The translations under genes and the position numbers were made by a program. This document shows positions 1 to 9,184 of a stretch of 64,000 nt of DNA, piece by piece. The DNA lies in contig CAJTRI010000007.1 of NCBI GenBank assembly GCA_910578615.1, forward strand, positions 1 to 64,000. Reading direction: 5' to 3'. This stretch comes from an uncultured Duncaniella sp. (GTDB lineage: Bacteria > Bacteroidota > Bacteroidia > Bacteroidales > Muribaculaceae). The notes under the pieces are model-generated. The model was not told where the DNA came from, did not search any database, and was given only the letters and a program-made list of their open reading frames with translations. Position 1 is the stretch's first letter. Each line of letters starts with the position of its first letter.

Positions 1-91
1 CTATATTTTTTTGGAATATGTCACTGTAATTAGGAAATTGTGTGTAAATTTGTGCAGACCAAATAAAAAACTAATTTTACTTTCCACCAAT

Positions 92-1048
92 ATGAAACCT
101 TATGTAGTAGGTATCGACATAGGCGGTACCAACACAGTGTTCGGTATAGTAGATGCCCGTGGCGTTGTTATCGCCAGTTCATCCATCAAAACGCTGAAAC
201 ATGCTGACGTCAATGATTACCTTGATGACCTTCACGAAGGACTGACACGTCTCATGGAAGCCAATGATGCCGTTGACAAGATTCATGGAATAGGCATAGG
301 AGCCCCTAATGCCAATTTCTACACCGGCACCATAGAAAGGCTTGTAAACATTCCTTGGCCCACCCCTCTGCCTCTTGCACAGATGGTGAGCGAGAAATTC
401 GGCATACCTGTGGCTATCACCAACGATGCGAATGCTGCCGCTATCGGCGAGATGACTTATGGTGCAGCCCGTGGCATAAAGAATTTCATAATGATCACTC
501 TCGGTACGGGTGTAGGATCGGGCATCGTCATAAACGGACAGCTTGTTTATGGTCATGACGGATTTGCCGGCGAACTTGGCCATGTCATCATGAAACGCAA
601 TAACGGACGTCTCTGCGGTTGCGGTCGCACCGGCTGTCTCGAAACCTATTGCTCGGCTTCGGGTGTGGCACGCACTGCGCGCGAGTTCCTCGAACTCCGC
701 AGTGATGATTCGCTTCTGCGCAATATCACAGTCGAGGATATCACATCCAAGGATGTCTATGACGCGGCTGTCAACGGCGACAAGCTTGCTCAGGAGATAT
801 TTGAGTTTACCGGCAATATACTCGGTGAGGCTTTTGCCGATTTCACCACGTTCTCCTCACCAGAGGCCATAATATTGTTCGGTGGCCTTGCCAAGTCGGG
901 CGAGCTTCTTCTTCGTCCTCTCCGTGAGTCAATGGAACGCAACATGATGCCTCAGTTCAAGGGCAAGGTGAAGATTCTTCTGTCAGAACTCAAAGAGGCT
1001 GATGCCGCCGTGCTTGGTGCCAGCGCCCTCGGATGGGAAGCCAAATAA
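92..1048 (+). CDS. ROK-family sugar kinase (glucokinase-like)
   Basis: This 318-residue cytoplasmic protein should phosphorylate a hexose such as glucose or an N-acetylhexosamine with ATP. The phosphate-binding motif DIGGTN is at residues 9-14, the catalytic Asp lies in NDANAAA (Asp112), a glycine-rich GTGVGSG stretch follows at 138-144, and the ROK zinc site is complete: His164 in ELGH with Cys175, Cys177 and Cys182 in CGCGRTGC. The frame is open upstream to position 11, but the ATG at 92 gives the normal ROK N-terminus and the upstream residues look unlike any kinase. It stands alone and ends at a strong hairpin. The family is clear. The exact sugar cannot be read from sequence, although the carbohydrate loci downstream fit a role in feeding released hexoses to glycolysis. 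Confidence 0.9.
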   Translation: MKPYVVGIDIGGTNTVFGIVDARGVVIASSSIKTLKHADVNDYLDDLHEGLTRLMEANDAVDKIHGIGIGAPNANFYTGTIERLVNIPWPTPLPLAQMVSEKFGIPVAITNDANAAAIGEMTYGAARGIKNFIMITLGTGVGSGIVINGQLVYGHDGFAGELGHVIMKRNNGRLCGCGRTGCLETYCSASGVARTAREFLELRSDDSLLRNITVEDITSKDVYDAAVNGDKLAQEIFEFTGNILGEAFADFTTFSSPEAIILFGGLAKSGELLLRPLRESMERNMMPQFKGKVKILLSELKEADAAVLGASALGWEAK

Positions 1049-1078
1049 CCTCCTATTATCGGAAGTAATACCAGTAAA

Positions 1079-1123
1079 ATAATAAGTGCCGGAGACTCGA
1101 TAAAAGTCTCCGGCACTTATTAT
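1079..1123. terminator. Bidirectional hairpin terminator
   Basis: A perfect 19-bp inverted repeat (1079-1097 with 1105-1123) has a 7-nt loop, GC-rich stem centre and A/T-rich flanks on both sides. It lies between the convergent kinase and MFS transporter genes and can stop transcription from both. Confidence 0.85.
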
Positions 1124-1154
1124 TTAATTTCTGTCATGGCGGTATTCTTACATT

Positions 1155-2351
1155 TCATCTATGGCCGGCGTTGAGTGTGCGTGAGCGGAAGAAAAAACGT
1201 GTTCTTAATGTGAGCAGTATTGTTCCTGCAATCTGGGCGGAAGCTGTGTACCAGAATGCCGCCCCATATCCGGCATATTCCACAAGCATCCCGCCGAGCA
1301 ATATGCCGAGTCCCATTCCGAGATCCCAGGCGGTGAGAATGGATGAATTGGCGGTGCCACGCTGGTCATTTCGCGCCACGCTTATGAACATGTTGAGAAA
1401 TGCCGGAAACATGCGCCCGTTGCCAAGGCCTATAAGGACGGCGGACAGATAGTAAGCCCACAGTCCCGGTGCGAGAGCGAAGAGGGTGAATCCGACAGAG
1501 CTTATTGCAGCTCCTTCAAGGGCGTTTGCGGTCAGACGTCCGTCTCTCAGCGATTTTGCTCCGTAAAGACGTGAGACAAACAGGCCTGTGGATAGAAGGG
1601 CGAAGAAGATGCCTGTGCCGTCCATTATGCCGAGACGTTCCTTGCCATAAATGGCCACATAATTGCTCATCACTCCCCAGCACGAGCCAAAAAGAAGGAT
1701 GTTGACGGCAAGAAGCCATCCCCGGGTGAGGAAGAAGTGGTCAAGACTCATTCTCGGCTTTCCTTCCACGAGCCGGCGTGCCGGCAGCCTTATGGTGGAG
1801 ACAGTGTAGAATCCGAAAAATGCTACGGCCAGCGATATCCAGAACAGGATGTCAAAACGCCCGGTGGCTCCATAAACCCATATTCCAGCCGAGGGTGCTA
1901 TGGCCATGGCGAGGTTGTTGCTGAGTCCGTAATAGCCTATGCCTTCGTTGCGGCGCGATGAAGGGAGTGTGTCGATGGCCACGGTGCTGTTGGCCACGGT
2001 GGTGGCTCCGAAAGGAAGACCATGGACAGTGCGCACTATGGCGAACATGAGCAATGTCCCTGCACCGATGTAGCCGGTGAAGCAGATGAAGAAGCAGAAG
2101 AAACATAACATCAGCACCTTGCGGCGGTTGAAACTGTCAACGATGAATCCGCTAAACGGCCTGACAAGGAGCGCCGCCACTACATAGCCCGAGAGGACGA
2201 GGCCGATAAGATCCTTGTCGGCGTGGAACTGTGCGTCGAGATAGATGGGGAGCAGCGGGGTGAGCAGATAGAAGGAAAAGAAAAGCATGAAGTTGCCCAC
2301 CATGGCTTTGCAGTATTCGCGGTTCCACAACCGCTCGCTTGTATTGCTCAT
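1155..2351 (-). CDS. MFS transporter (drug/sugar efflux type)
   Basis: This 398-residue inner-membrane protein has about twelve hydrophobic segments and an MFS motif-A-like loop after the second segment (GFIVDSFNRRKV). It belongs to the proton-driven major facilitator superfamily, in the arabinose-efflux-like group. The start at 2351 (MSNTSERLWN) is preferred over the longer frame to 2456, because the extra residues would overlap the tRNA and a TACCTTTG promoter element at 2379-2372 on the minus strand lies just upstream of it. It is monocistronic and ends at the shared terminator. The substrate is not predictable. Confidence 0.82.
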   Translation of the reverse strand: MSNTSERLWNREYCKAMVGNFMLFFSFYLLTPLLPIYLDAQFHADKDLIGLVLSGYVVAALLVRPFSGFIVDSFNRRKVLMLCFFCFFICFTGYIGAGTLLMFAIVRTVHGLPFGATTVANSTVAIDTLPSSRRNEGIGYYGLSNNLAMAIAPSAGIWVYGATGRFDILFWISLAVAFFGFYTVSTIRLPARRLVEGKPRMSLDHFFLTRGWLLAVNILLFGSCWGVMSNYVAIYGKERLGIMDGTGIFFALLSTGLFVSRLYGAKSLRDGRLTANALEGAAISSVGFTLFALAPGLWAYYLSAVLIGLGNGRMFPAFLNMFISVARNDQRGTANSSILTAWDLGMGLGILLGGMLVEYAGYGAAFWYTASAQIAGTILLTLRTRFFFRSRTLNAGHR

Positions 2352-2371
2352 GAGATAAGAGTTTCGGATTG

Positions 2372-2379
2372 CAAAGGTA
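2372..2379 (-). promoter_or_regulatory. Promoter -7 element of the MFS gene
   Basis: TACCTTTG reads on the minus strand 20 bases upstream of the MFS start and matches the Bacteroidales -7 consensus TAnnTTTG. No clear -33 TTTG is visible at the expected spacing. Confidence 0.5.
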
Positions 2380-2409
2380 TGAAAAAATCCAGTAAGGCAC
2401 GAAAAAAAG

Positions 2410-2440
2410 TTGCATAAGTCAGGGAAAGTTCTTACCTTTG
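2410..2440 (+). promoter_or_regulatory. Promoter of tRNA-Leu
   Basis: A -33-like TTG at 2410-2412, a 20-base spacer and a -7 TACCTTTG at 2433-2440 lie ten bases before the tRNA. The pattern matches the Bacteroidales primary sigma factor consensus. Confidence 0.6.
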
Positions 2441-2450
2441 CAAAAGATAA

Positions 2451-2532
2451 GCGCATGTGGCGTAATTGGTAGCCGCGTTAGACTTAGGATCTAATGACTT
2501 AGGTCGTGGGGGTTCGAGTCCCTTCATGCGCA
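2451..2532 (+). tRNA. tRNA-Leu (anticodon UAG)
   Basis: The 82-nt gene folds as a class II tRNA. The acceptor stem pairs GCGCATG (2451-2457) with CATGCGC (2525-2531), followed by discriminator A2532. The D loop carries AATTGGTAG, the anticodon stem TTAGA/TCTAA encloses the loop CTTAGGA with anticodon TAG, a long variable arm follows, and the T arm carries GGTTCGAGTCC. The terminal CCA is not encoded. It decodes CUA leucine codons. Confidence 0.95.
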
Positions 2533-2534
2533 CG

Positions 2535-2572
2535 AAGACGAGGCGGAACTGAAAACAGTTCCGCCTCGTCTT
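2535..2572 (+). terminator. Terminator after tRNA-Leu
   Basis: A perfect 17-bp inverted repeat (2535-2551 with 2556-2572) closes a four-A loop and starts two bases after the tRNA. Confidence 0.8.
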
Positions 2573-2605
2573 GTATATAGTAACAATTAGGCAGGGAGTT
2601 CTGTA

Positions 2606-2652
2606 ACCCAAACAAGCCGGAGTCTCATAAAGAGGTTCCGGCTTGTTTGGGT
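2606..2652. terminator. Hairpin downstream of the DUF5107/TPR gene
   Basis: A perfect 16-bp inverted repeat (2606-2621 with 2637-2652) with a 15-nt loop lies 25 bases beyond the stop codon of the minus-strand gene. It probably ends the porter/TPR operon. No clear T run follows on the minus strand, so the direction is uncertain. Confidence 0.6.
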
Positions 2653-2677
2653 GTCATGTTTTGCCACGATATGTAAT

Positions 2678-5600
2678 TCAGAACCGCATGTCTGCGAGGG
2701 TCTTGAACGAGCTTATGCCCTGATGGTTGATATCCATTTCTTCGGCATCGGCAAGATAGCGTTCCGAGTGACTGGTATCACCGAGGCCGTTATATCCGAG
2801 CGCAAGCATGTAGAGGCAGTGGATGCGGTTGGCATCGTCAAGAGATCCGTCCCAGATGGCAAGATCGGGTAGGGAGACAGCAAAATAGTCCATCACAACC
2901 TTGTCGTGGAGATGTTGTTTGCCGTAGTCCACAAGCCGGTTGAAGTATGCGCGCGCTTTGTCTTCTATGCCCAAGGCCCGGAACGCGAGTCCTGCATAGT
3001 AGATTTTGTCTGGTTTGGCATCGTTGTAATACATGGCTGCGGCAGGTTCTGTCGGGCCGAGTGTGGCCTGCATGAAACATTCGCGGGCTTTATTCTCATC
3101 GCCAGTCGCCCGGTGGCACACTCCGAGAAGATAGTAGAAGTCGTTTTCCTGTGCTCCGTGGAGTTTCCCTTCGCCGAGATGGTGGGGATATTCGAGGCAT
3201 TGTTCGAGGAGGGTGACGGCTTCGGCGTATTCGTGACGGGAGATGTGGTTTTTGGCCAGTTCGACACGTGAAGTCTGGTATTGCATAGGCACCTTTCCTT
3301 CACCTCCTTCCCAAGGATGGAATATATGGCTGTCGAGCTTGCGTATGGCTGCGTCATATCGGCCTGTGTGGTTGAGAAGGGTGATTTCTTCAAGCACGAG
3401 GTCATCTCGTTCCTCTACCAGCGCGGGATATTTTTGAATGAACGCGAGGCGTTCGGCATGGGGGCGTTGCATCTTCTTGTATAGCTGGTCAAGCTCCATG
3501 AGCACGCGGGAGTCAGTCTCGTCGAGGAAGAAGGCACGTTCCATGCATTCGAGTGCTTTTGCAGAGTCATTGCGTTTGTTGTAATAGGCCAGTGCAAGGT
3601 TGCGCCATGTGGTAGGGAAGCCGGGGTTGAGGCTTGCCGCACGCTCCCAGTATCCTATGGCAAGGTCATATTGGCGCTTGTCGTAGAAAAGGTTTCCGAG
3701 AAAGTGGCAGGCATTGGAATCGTCAGGGTTTGCTTCCAAGGCTGTACGAAGGGCCTGTATGGCTTCGAGACGGTTGGGGAAACAGTGGTCGGGACAGGCG
3801 GTTGCACCGGCTGTAAAGGCCTTGCGTGTGCCCTCGGCATCACCGGCCTGAGTGCGACACCATCCGAGATAGTAGAATGTCATCGGTGTGGTAAGATGCG
3901 CGTCTATGGCTGCCTCCCAGAGAGATGTGGCCTCGTCCCATAGGCCGGCGGCACAGAAGTCAAGAGCTGTTTCGTCATAGTTATGGGGTGTACGGAACGG
4001 AGGATGCGGAGAATTGTCGCGTGAGAGGGATATGCAGCCGAAGTTGAAGCGGTCTATGGCGAGGGACTCTCTACATAACCTGTCAGCCTCTTCGTGCCGG
4101 CCCATGCGTCGGAGTATGGCGGTTTTCAGAGCGCGGGCCTTGCCGTTGTGCCAGTTGCGCAGGAGGGAGCGGTCAACCTCGTATAGGGCCTCTTCAAGAC
4201 GTCCCTGCATACAGGAAATCTGGGCGCAGGCAAAATAACCTGCATCCTGCCAGGCCCCGTTCCATGTGGACTTGTAGAAGTGGTTGTAGGCTTCGTCATA
4301 ACGACCTTGGTATCTGAGTGCGAGACCGAGGTTGTAGATCGGCTCCCCGTCGTAGGGGTTGGGATTGCGTTTTTTGAGTATTCTGACAGCTTTTTCAAGA
4401 TGTTTTTCAGCGAGGTCGAAACGGCCTTTGCGGATGTACCACAGCCCCATGGCGTTGTTGCATCGCACGTCGTCCGGGTCGCGCCGCAGCCCTTCTTCAT
4501 AATAGTCGGTAGGAGAGTAGGTGGCGTGGCGGTACTGTTCGAGATGAAGGCCTGTCAGATAGAGTTGTTCGACGGTCTTGATCTCACCGGGTAGCAGTGC
4601 GGCTTCGGCGGCATCGGGTATGGGGCGGATTTCGTCAGGCTCGGTATGCCAGTCCATTATCACGCGTCCATTTTTTACGAATTCAAGGGTCAGTGTGTCA
4701 AACGGGGCGCCATGTGTGTCTATTGTCTCTTCAAAGACCTTCTCAGGGCTTATGGTGACCTCTGTGCCGAGATATTCGCGTCCGTCATCACCGCGAAGAA
4801 TTATGGTCACTGTCTGTCGGCTGGTGGCGAATACTTTTAGACGGGCCTTTCCCCCCTCGACCGGCTCGATATTCATCAAGAGGTCTTTGGTAGCGTTTTT
4901 CACCACGCCAAGCTCGCGGTAGGGGAGGAAATACTGGGTGAATTCCTTTTCCTCGTATGGCATGAGCCATGTGAAGTCGGGCTGGTTCTCGGTATAGACA
5001 CCTGCCATAAGCTCGATATACGGGCCGTCTTCATCGGTAAGGCATCGATCCCATGCACGCCCGAAGTCTCCGTTGCCCCATGTCCATTGCTTCTTGCCGG
5101 GCGATACGTGGTGGGATGCCACATGGAGCATACCGGCCTCGGTATCAAATTCATATCCGCCCTCGAAGTCATATCTCGAATTGACACCCATATAGGAGGT
5201 CGGGACGAATATGTTTTTGTAATTGGCAATGTCGACGCCGGCGGAGTAGTCCATCTTGTAGTAGGTGCCGGTGGCTATGGGGAATGAGCTGACGGCGCGT
5301 TTGCCATGGTCGAAGACCGCGTTTATGTCTGGCGGGAACACCGAACGGTAGTGGTCGTTGACGGCCACGGCCGGATTGGCCCACCAGAGGAAGGTCTGAG
5401 GCATGTCGGTGCGATTGTATAGGACGCCTTTGATTTCGAGTACGGCACATCCCGGGCGCAGGGTGAAACCGGCCATTCCCTTCTGGTGGAACATGCGTTC
5501 TATCTCGCTGACCCACACCGTTACCGAACCGTCCTCATGTTCCTCTATGTCACAGTCTACGGGCATGTAGGTGGATGGACGGTGGTGTTGCGGCCAGTTG

Positions 5601-5944
5601 AACTCTATGCCTCCCGAGATCCACGGGCCGGCGAGACCTACGAGCGCGGGTTTGATGACATGGTTGTAGTATACGAAGTGGCGTTTCTTGATTTTGTCAT
5701 AAGCCATCTGTATACGTCCTCCCAGTTCGGGAAGAACCATCACCTTTATATATTCGTTTTCGATGAACACGGCGTTCCATTCCTTGTCATGTTTCTCATC
5801 AGAGATTGATTCTATTACAGGATATGGATAGACGACCCCGCTTGAACCCTGATAGACACGCTTTTCAAGGAAGATGGGGTTTTTCTCAGGTTCTCCCACC
5901 TCATAGGTAGGGATAACCACTTTTTCTTTCCATGCTTTTACCAT
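2678..5944 (-). CDS. DUF5107 (mutarotase-like) and TPR repeat protein
   Basis: This 1088-residue protein has no signal peptide and is predicted to be cytoplasmic. Residues 1 to about 420 form a beta-rich domain of the DUF5107 type that resembles galactose-mutarotase folds, with features such as MVLPELGGRI, GGIEFNWPQHH and LWWANPA. From about 460 to the C-terminus it is built of tetratricopeptide helices, for example around YNLGLALRYQGRYDEAYNHF and CHFLGNLFYDKRQYDLAIGY. It starts 11 bases after the sugar porter gene and is co-transcribed with it, which suggests that it binds, epimerises or processes the sugar the porter brings in, with the TPR part serving as a partner scaffold. No biochemical function is established that I can name. 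The domain calls are confident and the role is inference. Confidence 0.8.
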   Translation of the reverse strand: MVKAWKEKVVIPTYEVGEPEKNPIFLEKRVYQGSSGVVYPYPVIESISDEKHDKEWNAVFIENEYIKVMVLPELGGRIQMAYDKIKKRHFVYYNHVIKPALVGLAGPWISGGIEFNWPQHHRPSTYMPVDCDIEEHEDGSVTVWVSEIERMFHQKGMAGFTLRPGCAVLEIKGVLYNRTDMPQTFLWWANPAVAVNDHYRSVFPPDINAVFDHGKRAVSSFPIATGTYYKMDYSAGVDIANYKNIFVPTSYMGVNSRYDFEGGYEFDTEAGMLHVASHHVSPGKKQWTWGNGDFGRAWDRCLTDEDGPYIELMAGVYTENQPDFTWLMPYEEKEFTQYFLPYRELGVVKNATKDLLMNIEPVEGGKARLKVFATSRQTVTIILRGDDGREYLGTEVTISPEKVFEETIDTHGAPFDTLTLEFVKNGRVIMDWHTEPDEIRPIPDAAEAALLPGEIKTVEQLYLTGLHLEQYRHATYSPTDYYEEGLRRDPDDVRCNNAMGLWYIRKGRFDLAEKHLEKAVRILKKRNPNPYDGEPIYNLGLALRYQGRYDEAYNHFYKSTWNGAWQDAGYFACAQISCMQGRLEEALYEVDRSLLRNWHNGKARALKTAILRRMGRHEEADRLCRESLAIDRFNFGCISLSRDNSPHPPFRTPHNYDETALDFCAAGLWDEATSLWEAAIDAHLTTPMTFYYLGWCRTQAGDAEGTRKAFTAGATACPDHCFPNRLEAIQALRTALEANPDDSNACHFLGNLFYDKRQYDLAIGYWERAASLNPGFPTTWRNLALAYYNKRNDSAKALECMERAFFLDETDSRVLMELDQLYKKMQRPHAERLAFIQKYPALVEERDDLVLEEITLLNHTGRYDAAIRKLDSHIFHPWEGGEGKVPMQYQTSRVELAKNHISRHEYAEAVTLLEQCLEYPHHLGEGKLHGAQENDFYYLLGVCHRATGDENKARECFMQATLGPTEPAAAMYYNDAKPDKIYYAGLAFRALGIEDKARAYFNRLVDYGKQHLHDKVVMDYFAVSLPDLAIWDGSLDDANRIHCLYMLALGYNGLGDTSHSERYLADAEEMDINHQGISSFKTLADMRF

Positions 5945-5955
5945 GATATTGCTTT

Positions 5956-7347
5956 TTAATCGTTTACAAGTTCTTTTTCAAGTTCTTCGAGGCTTTTTCC
6001 CTTTGTCTCCGGCAGTCTTTTGGCGAAGAAGAAGAATCCGAGGGCACAGATGGCGGCATAGATCCAGAAGGTGCCGTAGCTGCCGAGAGAGGCATTTAGC
6101 AGAGGGAAGGTATATGTCAGAGAGAAGGAGCCTACCCAGAGGGCGAAGGTACATGTTGCCACGCCTGTGGCGCGGACACGGTTGGGGAATATCTCGGCAA
6201 TAAGCACCCATGCCACAGGCCCGAGTGTCATTGCATAGCAGGCTATCGCGGCTACCACGAGAATCACCATGAAGAAACCTGTGACATGCATGTAGTAACA
6301 TGTACCGAGGACTGCGTATATGACGGCGAGGCCTCCGGCTCCGATTAGCATGAGTTTCTTGCGTCCTAAGCGATCGACGGTGTAGACAGCCACAATGGTG
6401 AAAATGACGTTGACGATGCCGGTGAGCACGATGTTGAAGAGCATTTCGCCGAGGTCATATCCGGCATCGGAGAATATTTCCTGTGCGTAGTTGAATATGA
6501 CATTGGTGCCGCTCCATTGCTGGAATACGGCTATCACTATTCCCAGAATAAGCACCATTCTGAACGGACGGCTGAAAAGAGTCTTCAAACCGCCTTGTTT
6601 CTCTTTTTTTGCCCGTTCCTCGCCGGCTTTTACAGCGGCAAGCTCGGCACGGGCATATTCACTGCCTCCGATATTGTCAAGTATAGACGAAGCTTTGGCG
6701 GTGTCACCCTTCATGGCGAGCCATCTGGGACTCTCGGGGATAAAGAAAACCAGAATTATGAAGGCTGCGGCCGGGAAAGACGCGCTCCAGAACATCCAGC
6801 GCCACCCTCTCAGTACGTTCCATGAGGCCGGGTCGGGAACTGTGGTTCCTGCGGGCATAGGTTCGGCTATGAGGTAGTTGACCACCTGTGCTCCAAGTAT
6901 GCCGAGGACTATGGTGAGCTGGTTGAGGGCCACAAGTCTGCCACGGATATGGCTCGGGGCCACTTCGGCTATATACATGGGAGACAGTCCGGAAGCTATG
7001 CCGATCGCTATGCCGCCAACGAAGCGTGCGCAGAGAAACGCGTCAAATGAGTCGAAGGCTCCTGTACCGTAGGCCGATATGAGAAAGATCACAGCTGATG
7101 CGAGTAGCAGCGGACGGCGTCCGAGGCGGTCGGCCAGAGAGCCGGACACCATTGCTCCGACAAGGCATCCGGCCAGCGCTATGCTCATGGCAAGACCTTG
7201 CTTTTCGGGAGAGGAGGCTATGCCGAAGAAGACTTCATAGAACGGTTTTGCCCCGCCTATGACCACCCAGTCGTAGCCGAACAGTAATCCGCCCATCGCA
7301 GAGACGGCGCAGATAAAATAGACGAATCCTTTGTTGAATTTTTCCAT
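5956..7347 (-). CDS. Sugar porter family MFS transporter (XylE-like)
   Basis: This 463-residue inner-membrane sugar/proton symporter has twelve predicted segments. The sugar porter signatures are all visible: FGYD (23-26), DRLGRRP (73-79), PESPRW (204-209), a mid-protein QQWSGTN, a second DRLGRKK, and PETKGKSLEELE at the C-terminus. Relatives import xylose, arabinose, glucose or galactose. It is the first gene of a two-gene operon with the DUF5107/TPR protein. A TAACTTTG element lies 28 bases upstream on the minus strand. The hexose/pentose porter assignment is firm, but the specific sugar is not known. Confidence 0.92.
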   Translation of the reverse strand: MEKFNKGFVYFICAVSAMGGLLFGYDWVVIGGAKPFYEVFFGIASSPEKQGLAMSIALAGCLVGAMVSGSLADRLGRRPLLLASAVIFLISAYGTGAFDSFDAFLCARFVGGIAIGIASGLSPMYIAEVAPSHIRGRLVALNQLTIVLGILGAQVVNYLIAEPMPAGTTVPDPASWNVLRGWRWMFWSASFPAAAFIILVFFIPESPRWLAMKGDTAKASSILDNIGGSEYARAELAAVKAGEERAKKEKQGGLKTLFSRPFRMVLILGIVIAVFQQWSGTNVIFNYAQEIFSDAGYDLGEMLFNIVLTGIVNVIFTIVAVYTVDRLGRKKLMLIGAGGLAVIYAVLGTCYYMHVTGFFMVILVVAAIACYAMTLGPVAWVLIAEIFPNRVRATGVATCTFALWVGSFSLTYTFPLLNASLGSYGTFWIYAAICALGFFFFAKRLPETKGKSLEELEKELVND

Positions 7348-7375
7348 TGGTAATCAGATTGTTGTTTTAACTCTG

Positions 7376-7383
7376 CAAAGTTA
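7376..7383 (-). promoter_or_regulatory. Promoter -7 element of the sugar porter operon
   Basis: TAACTTTG on the minus strand matches TAnnTTTG and sits 28 bases before the porter start codon. A convincing -33 box is not seen. Confidence 0.45.
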
Positions 7384-7431
7384 TAACCACGGCTTAATCT
7401 TTGGAATAGATAAAATATATCAAAACATGGA

Positions 7432-9087
7432 CTATCTTACTACCGGGTTGGTGCAGTCGATGAGTTCTACCGATATCGAAGGGGCTGTATTGCCGGTAAA
7501 GGTGAGGCGGTCAGTGGCAACTGCACGCAGGAGTGTGCCGTTACAGCCTTCGAAGGTATTCCCGGATATGGTGATTCCAGAGTGGACAGGCCCGTCATAA
7601 CGGCGTATCTCCGGGGAAATATTGATTACAGGTGTGGCACATTCGATAAATCTATTGCCTGTAATGGTGACATCCCTAACGGCTCCTGACTCATACCAGA
7701 TATTAGCATCGTCATCAATGAAAACCGAATTCATGGCGATGCGGAAGAACTCGTTATCTCGTATGACGACCTTTCCGGGAGTGGTGACGAGTATGCCACG
7801 CACGGGGCTGCACTCGAAACGGCATCGGCTTATCTCGACATCAGGGTTCCATGTGATATTTTCCACGGCGATGTCACGAATATCCTCCATAATCAGAGGT
7901 GATGATAACGTGAGCCACATGTGGTATTCTCCGTCCATCACAGCCTCTGTAACCATGTTCCGTTCAAGGGTTAGGAGTGACTGCGTACTATTGAGTGCTA
8001 CGAAGTCGCCGGGATAAAAGGCAGGGAATCCGAATGTCTGGTCATGGGAGAATCTGACCTTTACGCGGTCTTTACCTTTACGTTCCACTATTCTGAGCTG
8101 TGTGCCGTGGATGTTTATAGGGTCATCCTGAGATCCGTTGAAGTAGCAGTCGGTAATGCTCACCTTGCCCTTGCATCCTGAGATCTGGATAAAATCCGCA
8201 AATCCTGCACATGTTCTTCCGCTATCCGGCTCGGGAGTACAGCGGACGGATGAGTAGGTGAGATCGGTGCTGAACTGTGAGACTATTCCGAAGTTGCCGA
8301 GAAAGTGGAGTGTCAGATTGTCAAGTATGACATTGTTGCTCCTGTTGATAAATCCGCATACCTCCGTGCGGAACGAATGGCGCATCTGGTATATATCACC
8401 AACCCGTACTTGTGGCTTGTAAGGCAGGTTGAAGGTAAGCAACCCGTCATTGTTTTCAGAAACCAGTCTTGCGTCGTATATAGGTGAGTCGCATCTGTAA
8501 GTGACATGTCTGTCAGGATGGTATATCTGGGCCACACCGTTTGTGAATTCCCAACCCTCGCCAGTCCACCACAGGCGTCCGTCACGTATGTCATAACAGG
8601 ATTGCGGATGGGCTATTGCGGTAAACGATGAGTCGGAGACAGATGTCACGGTCATTTCTGGTACAGAGGGGTCGGCGGCTTTCAACGTGAAGTCTCTTAG
8701 CGTGATATTGTTGCAGTTATCTATGACCCAGGTGGTCATCTCTCCGTGTGTGACGAGTGTGGCGCCGTTACCGTTGATAGTGAGATTGTCTACATCTTTT
8801 ATATACATCCCTATGTGTTTTGTGGGGTCGGGGGAATCGGTGACTGACGTGGTGTTGGATATTCTGTAAACACACGGAGTGGATTTTGCTCGTGAGATGT
8901 TGTATTCCGCGCCAGGCGCGAGGCGTATTTCTACGGGGTTGCCTTTCATTTTTGCGGCCCGGTCTATGGCTCTCTGTATGGCCGTGGTGGCATCGCCCTT
9001 TGTTTCCTTTACATTTATTATATATGGTGAGGCTATGGCCGGGATTGGTAGGAGGGTTATGACGAGTGATAATAGTGTATGTTTCAT
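7432..9087 (-). CDS. GH110 exo-alpha-1,3-galactosidase
   Basis: This 551-residue exported enzyme has a signal peptide ending near residue 19 and a right-handed parallel beta-helix made of repeated N-x-I/V-x-I/L coils such as NNITLRDFTL and NNVILDNLTL. Its closest known type is GH110, inverting exo-alpha-galactosidases that remove terminal alpha-1,3-galactose, including blood-group B and linear alpha-Gal epitopes. Three aspartates expected at the GH110 active site are present: Asp298 in ADFIQISG, and Asp321 and Asp322 in SQDDPINIHG. The neighbouring GH2 and GH95 genes fit host glycan trimming, although a terminator separates this gene from them. Specificity for branched or unbranched substrates cannot be read from sequence. 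Confidence 0.85.
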   Translation of the reverse strand: MKHTLLSLVITLLPIPAIASPYIINVKETKGDATTAIQRAIDRAAKMKGNPVEIRLAPGAEYNISRAKSTPCVYRISNTTSVTDSPDPTKHIGMYIKDVDNLTINGNGATLVTHGEMTTWVIDNCNNITLRDFTLKAADPSVPEMTVTSVSDSSFTAIAHPQSCYDIRDGRLWWTGEGWEFTNGVAQIYHPDRHVTYRCDSPIYDARLVSENNDGLLTFNLPYKPQVRVGDIYQMRHSFRTEVCGFINRSNNVILDNLTLHFLGNFGIVSQFSTDLTYSSVRCTPEPDSGRTCAGFADFIQISGCKGKVSITDCYFNGSQDDPINIHGTQLRIVERKGKDRVKVRFSHDQTFGFPAFYPGDFVALNSTQSLLTLERNMVTEAVMDGEYHMWLTLSSPLIMEDIRDIAVENITWNPDVEISRCRFECSPVRGILVTTPGKVVIRDNEFFRIAMNSVFIDDDANIWYESGAVRDVTITGNRFIECATPVINISPEIRRYDGPVHSGITISGNTFEGCNGTLLRAVATDRLTFTGNTAPSISVELIDCTNPVVR

Positions 9088-9098
9088 GGATTGGATAT

Positions 9099-9150
9099 AA
9101 AAAATAAGAAGGAGGCTGTCATGGTGATGTGACTCAGCATAACAGCCTCC
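9099..9150 (-). terminator. Terminator of the GH95-GH2 operon
   Basis: A 9-bp GC-rich inverted repeat (9111-9119 with 9142-9150) is followed on the minus strand by a T-rich tract (9099-9110). This has the form of an intrinsic terminator 34 bases beyond the GH2 stop codon, and it separates that operon from the GH110 gene. Confidence 0.65.
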
Positions 9151-9184
9151 GGGTTCTCAATAATCAGGTAATAGGTGTGTTTGA

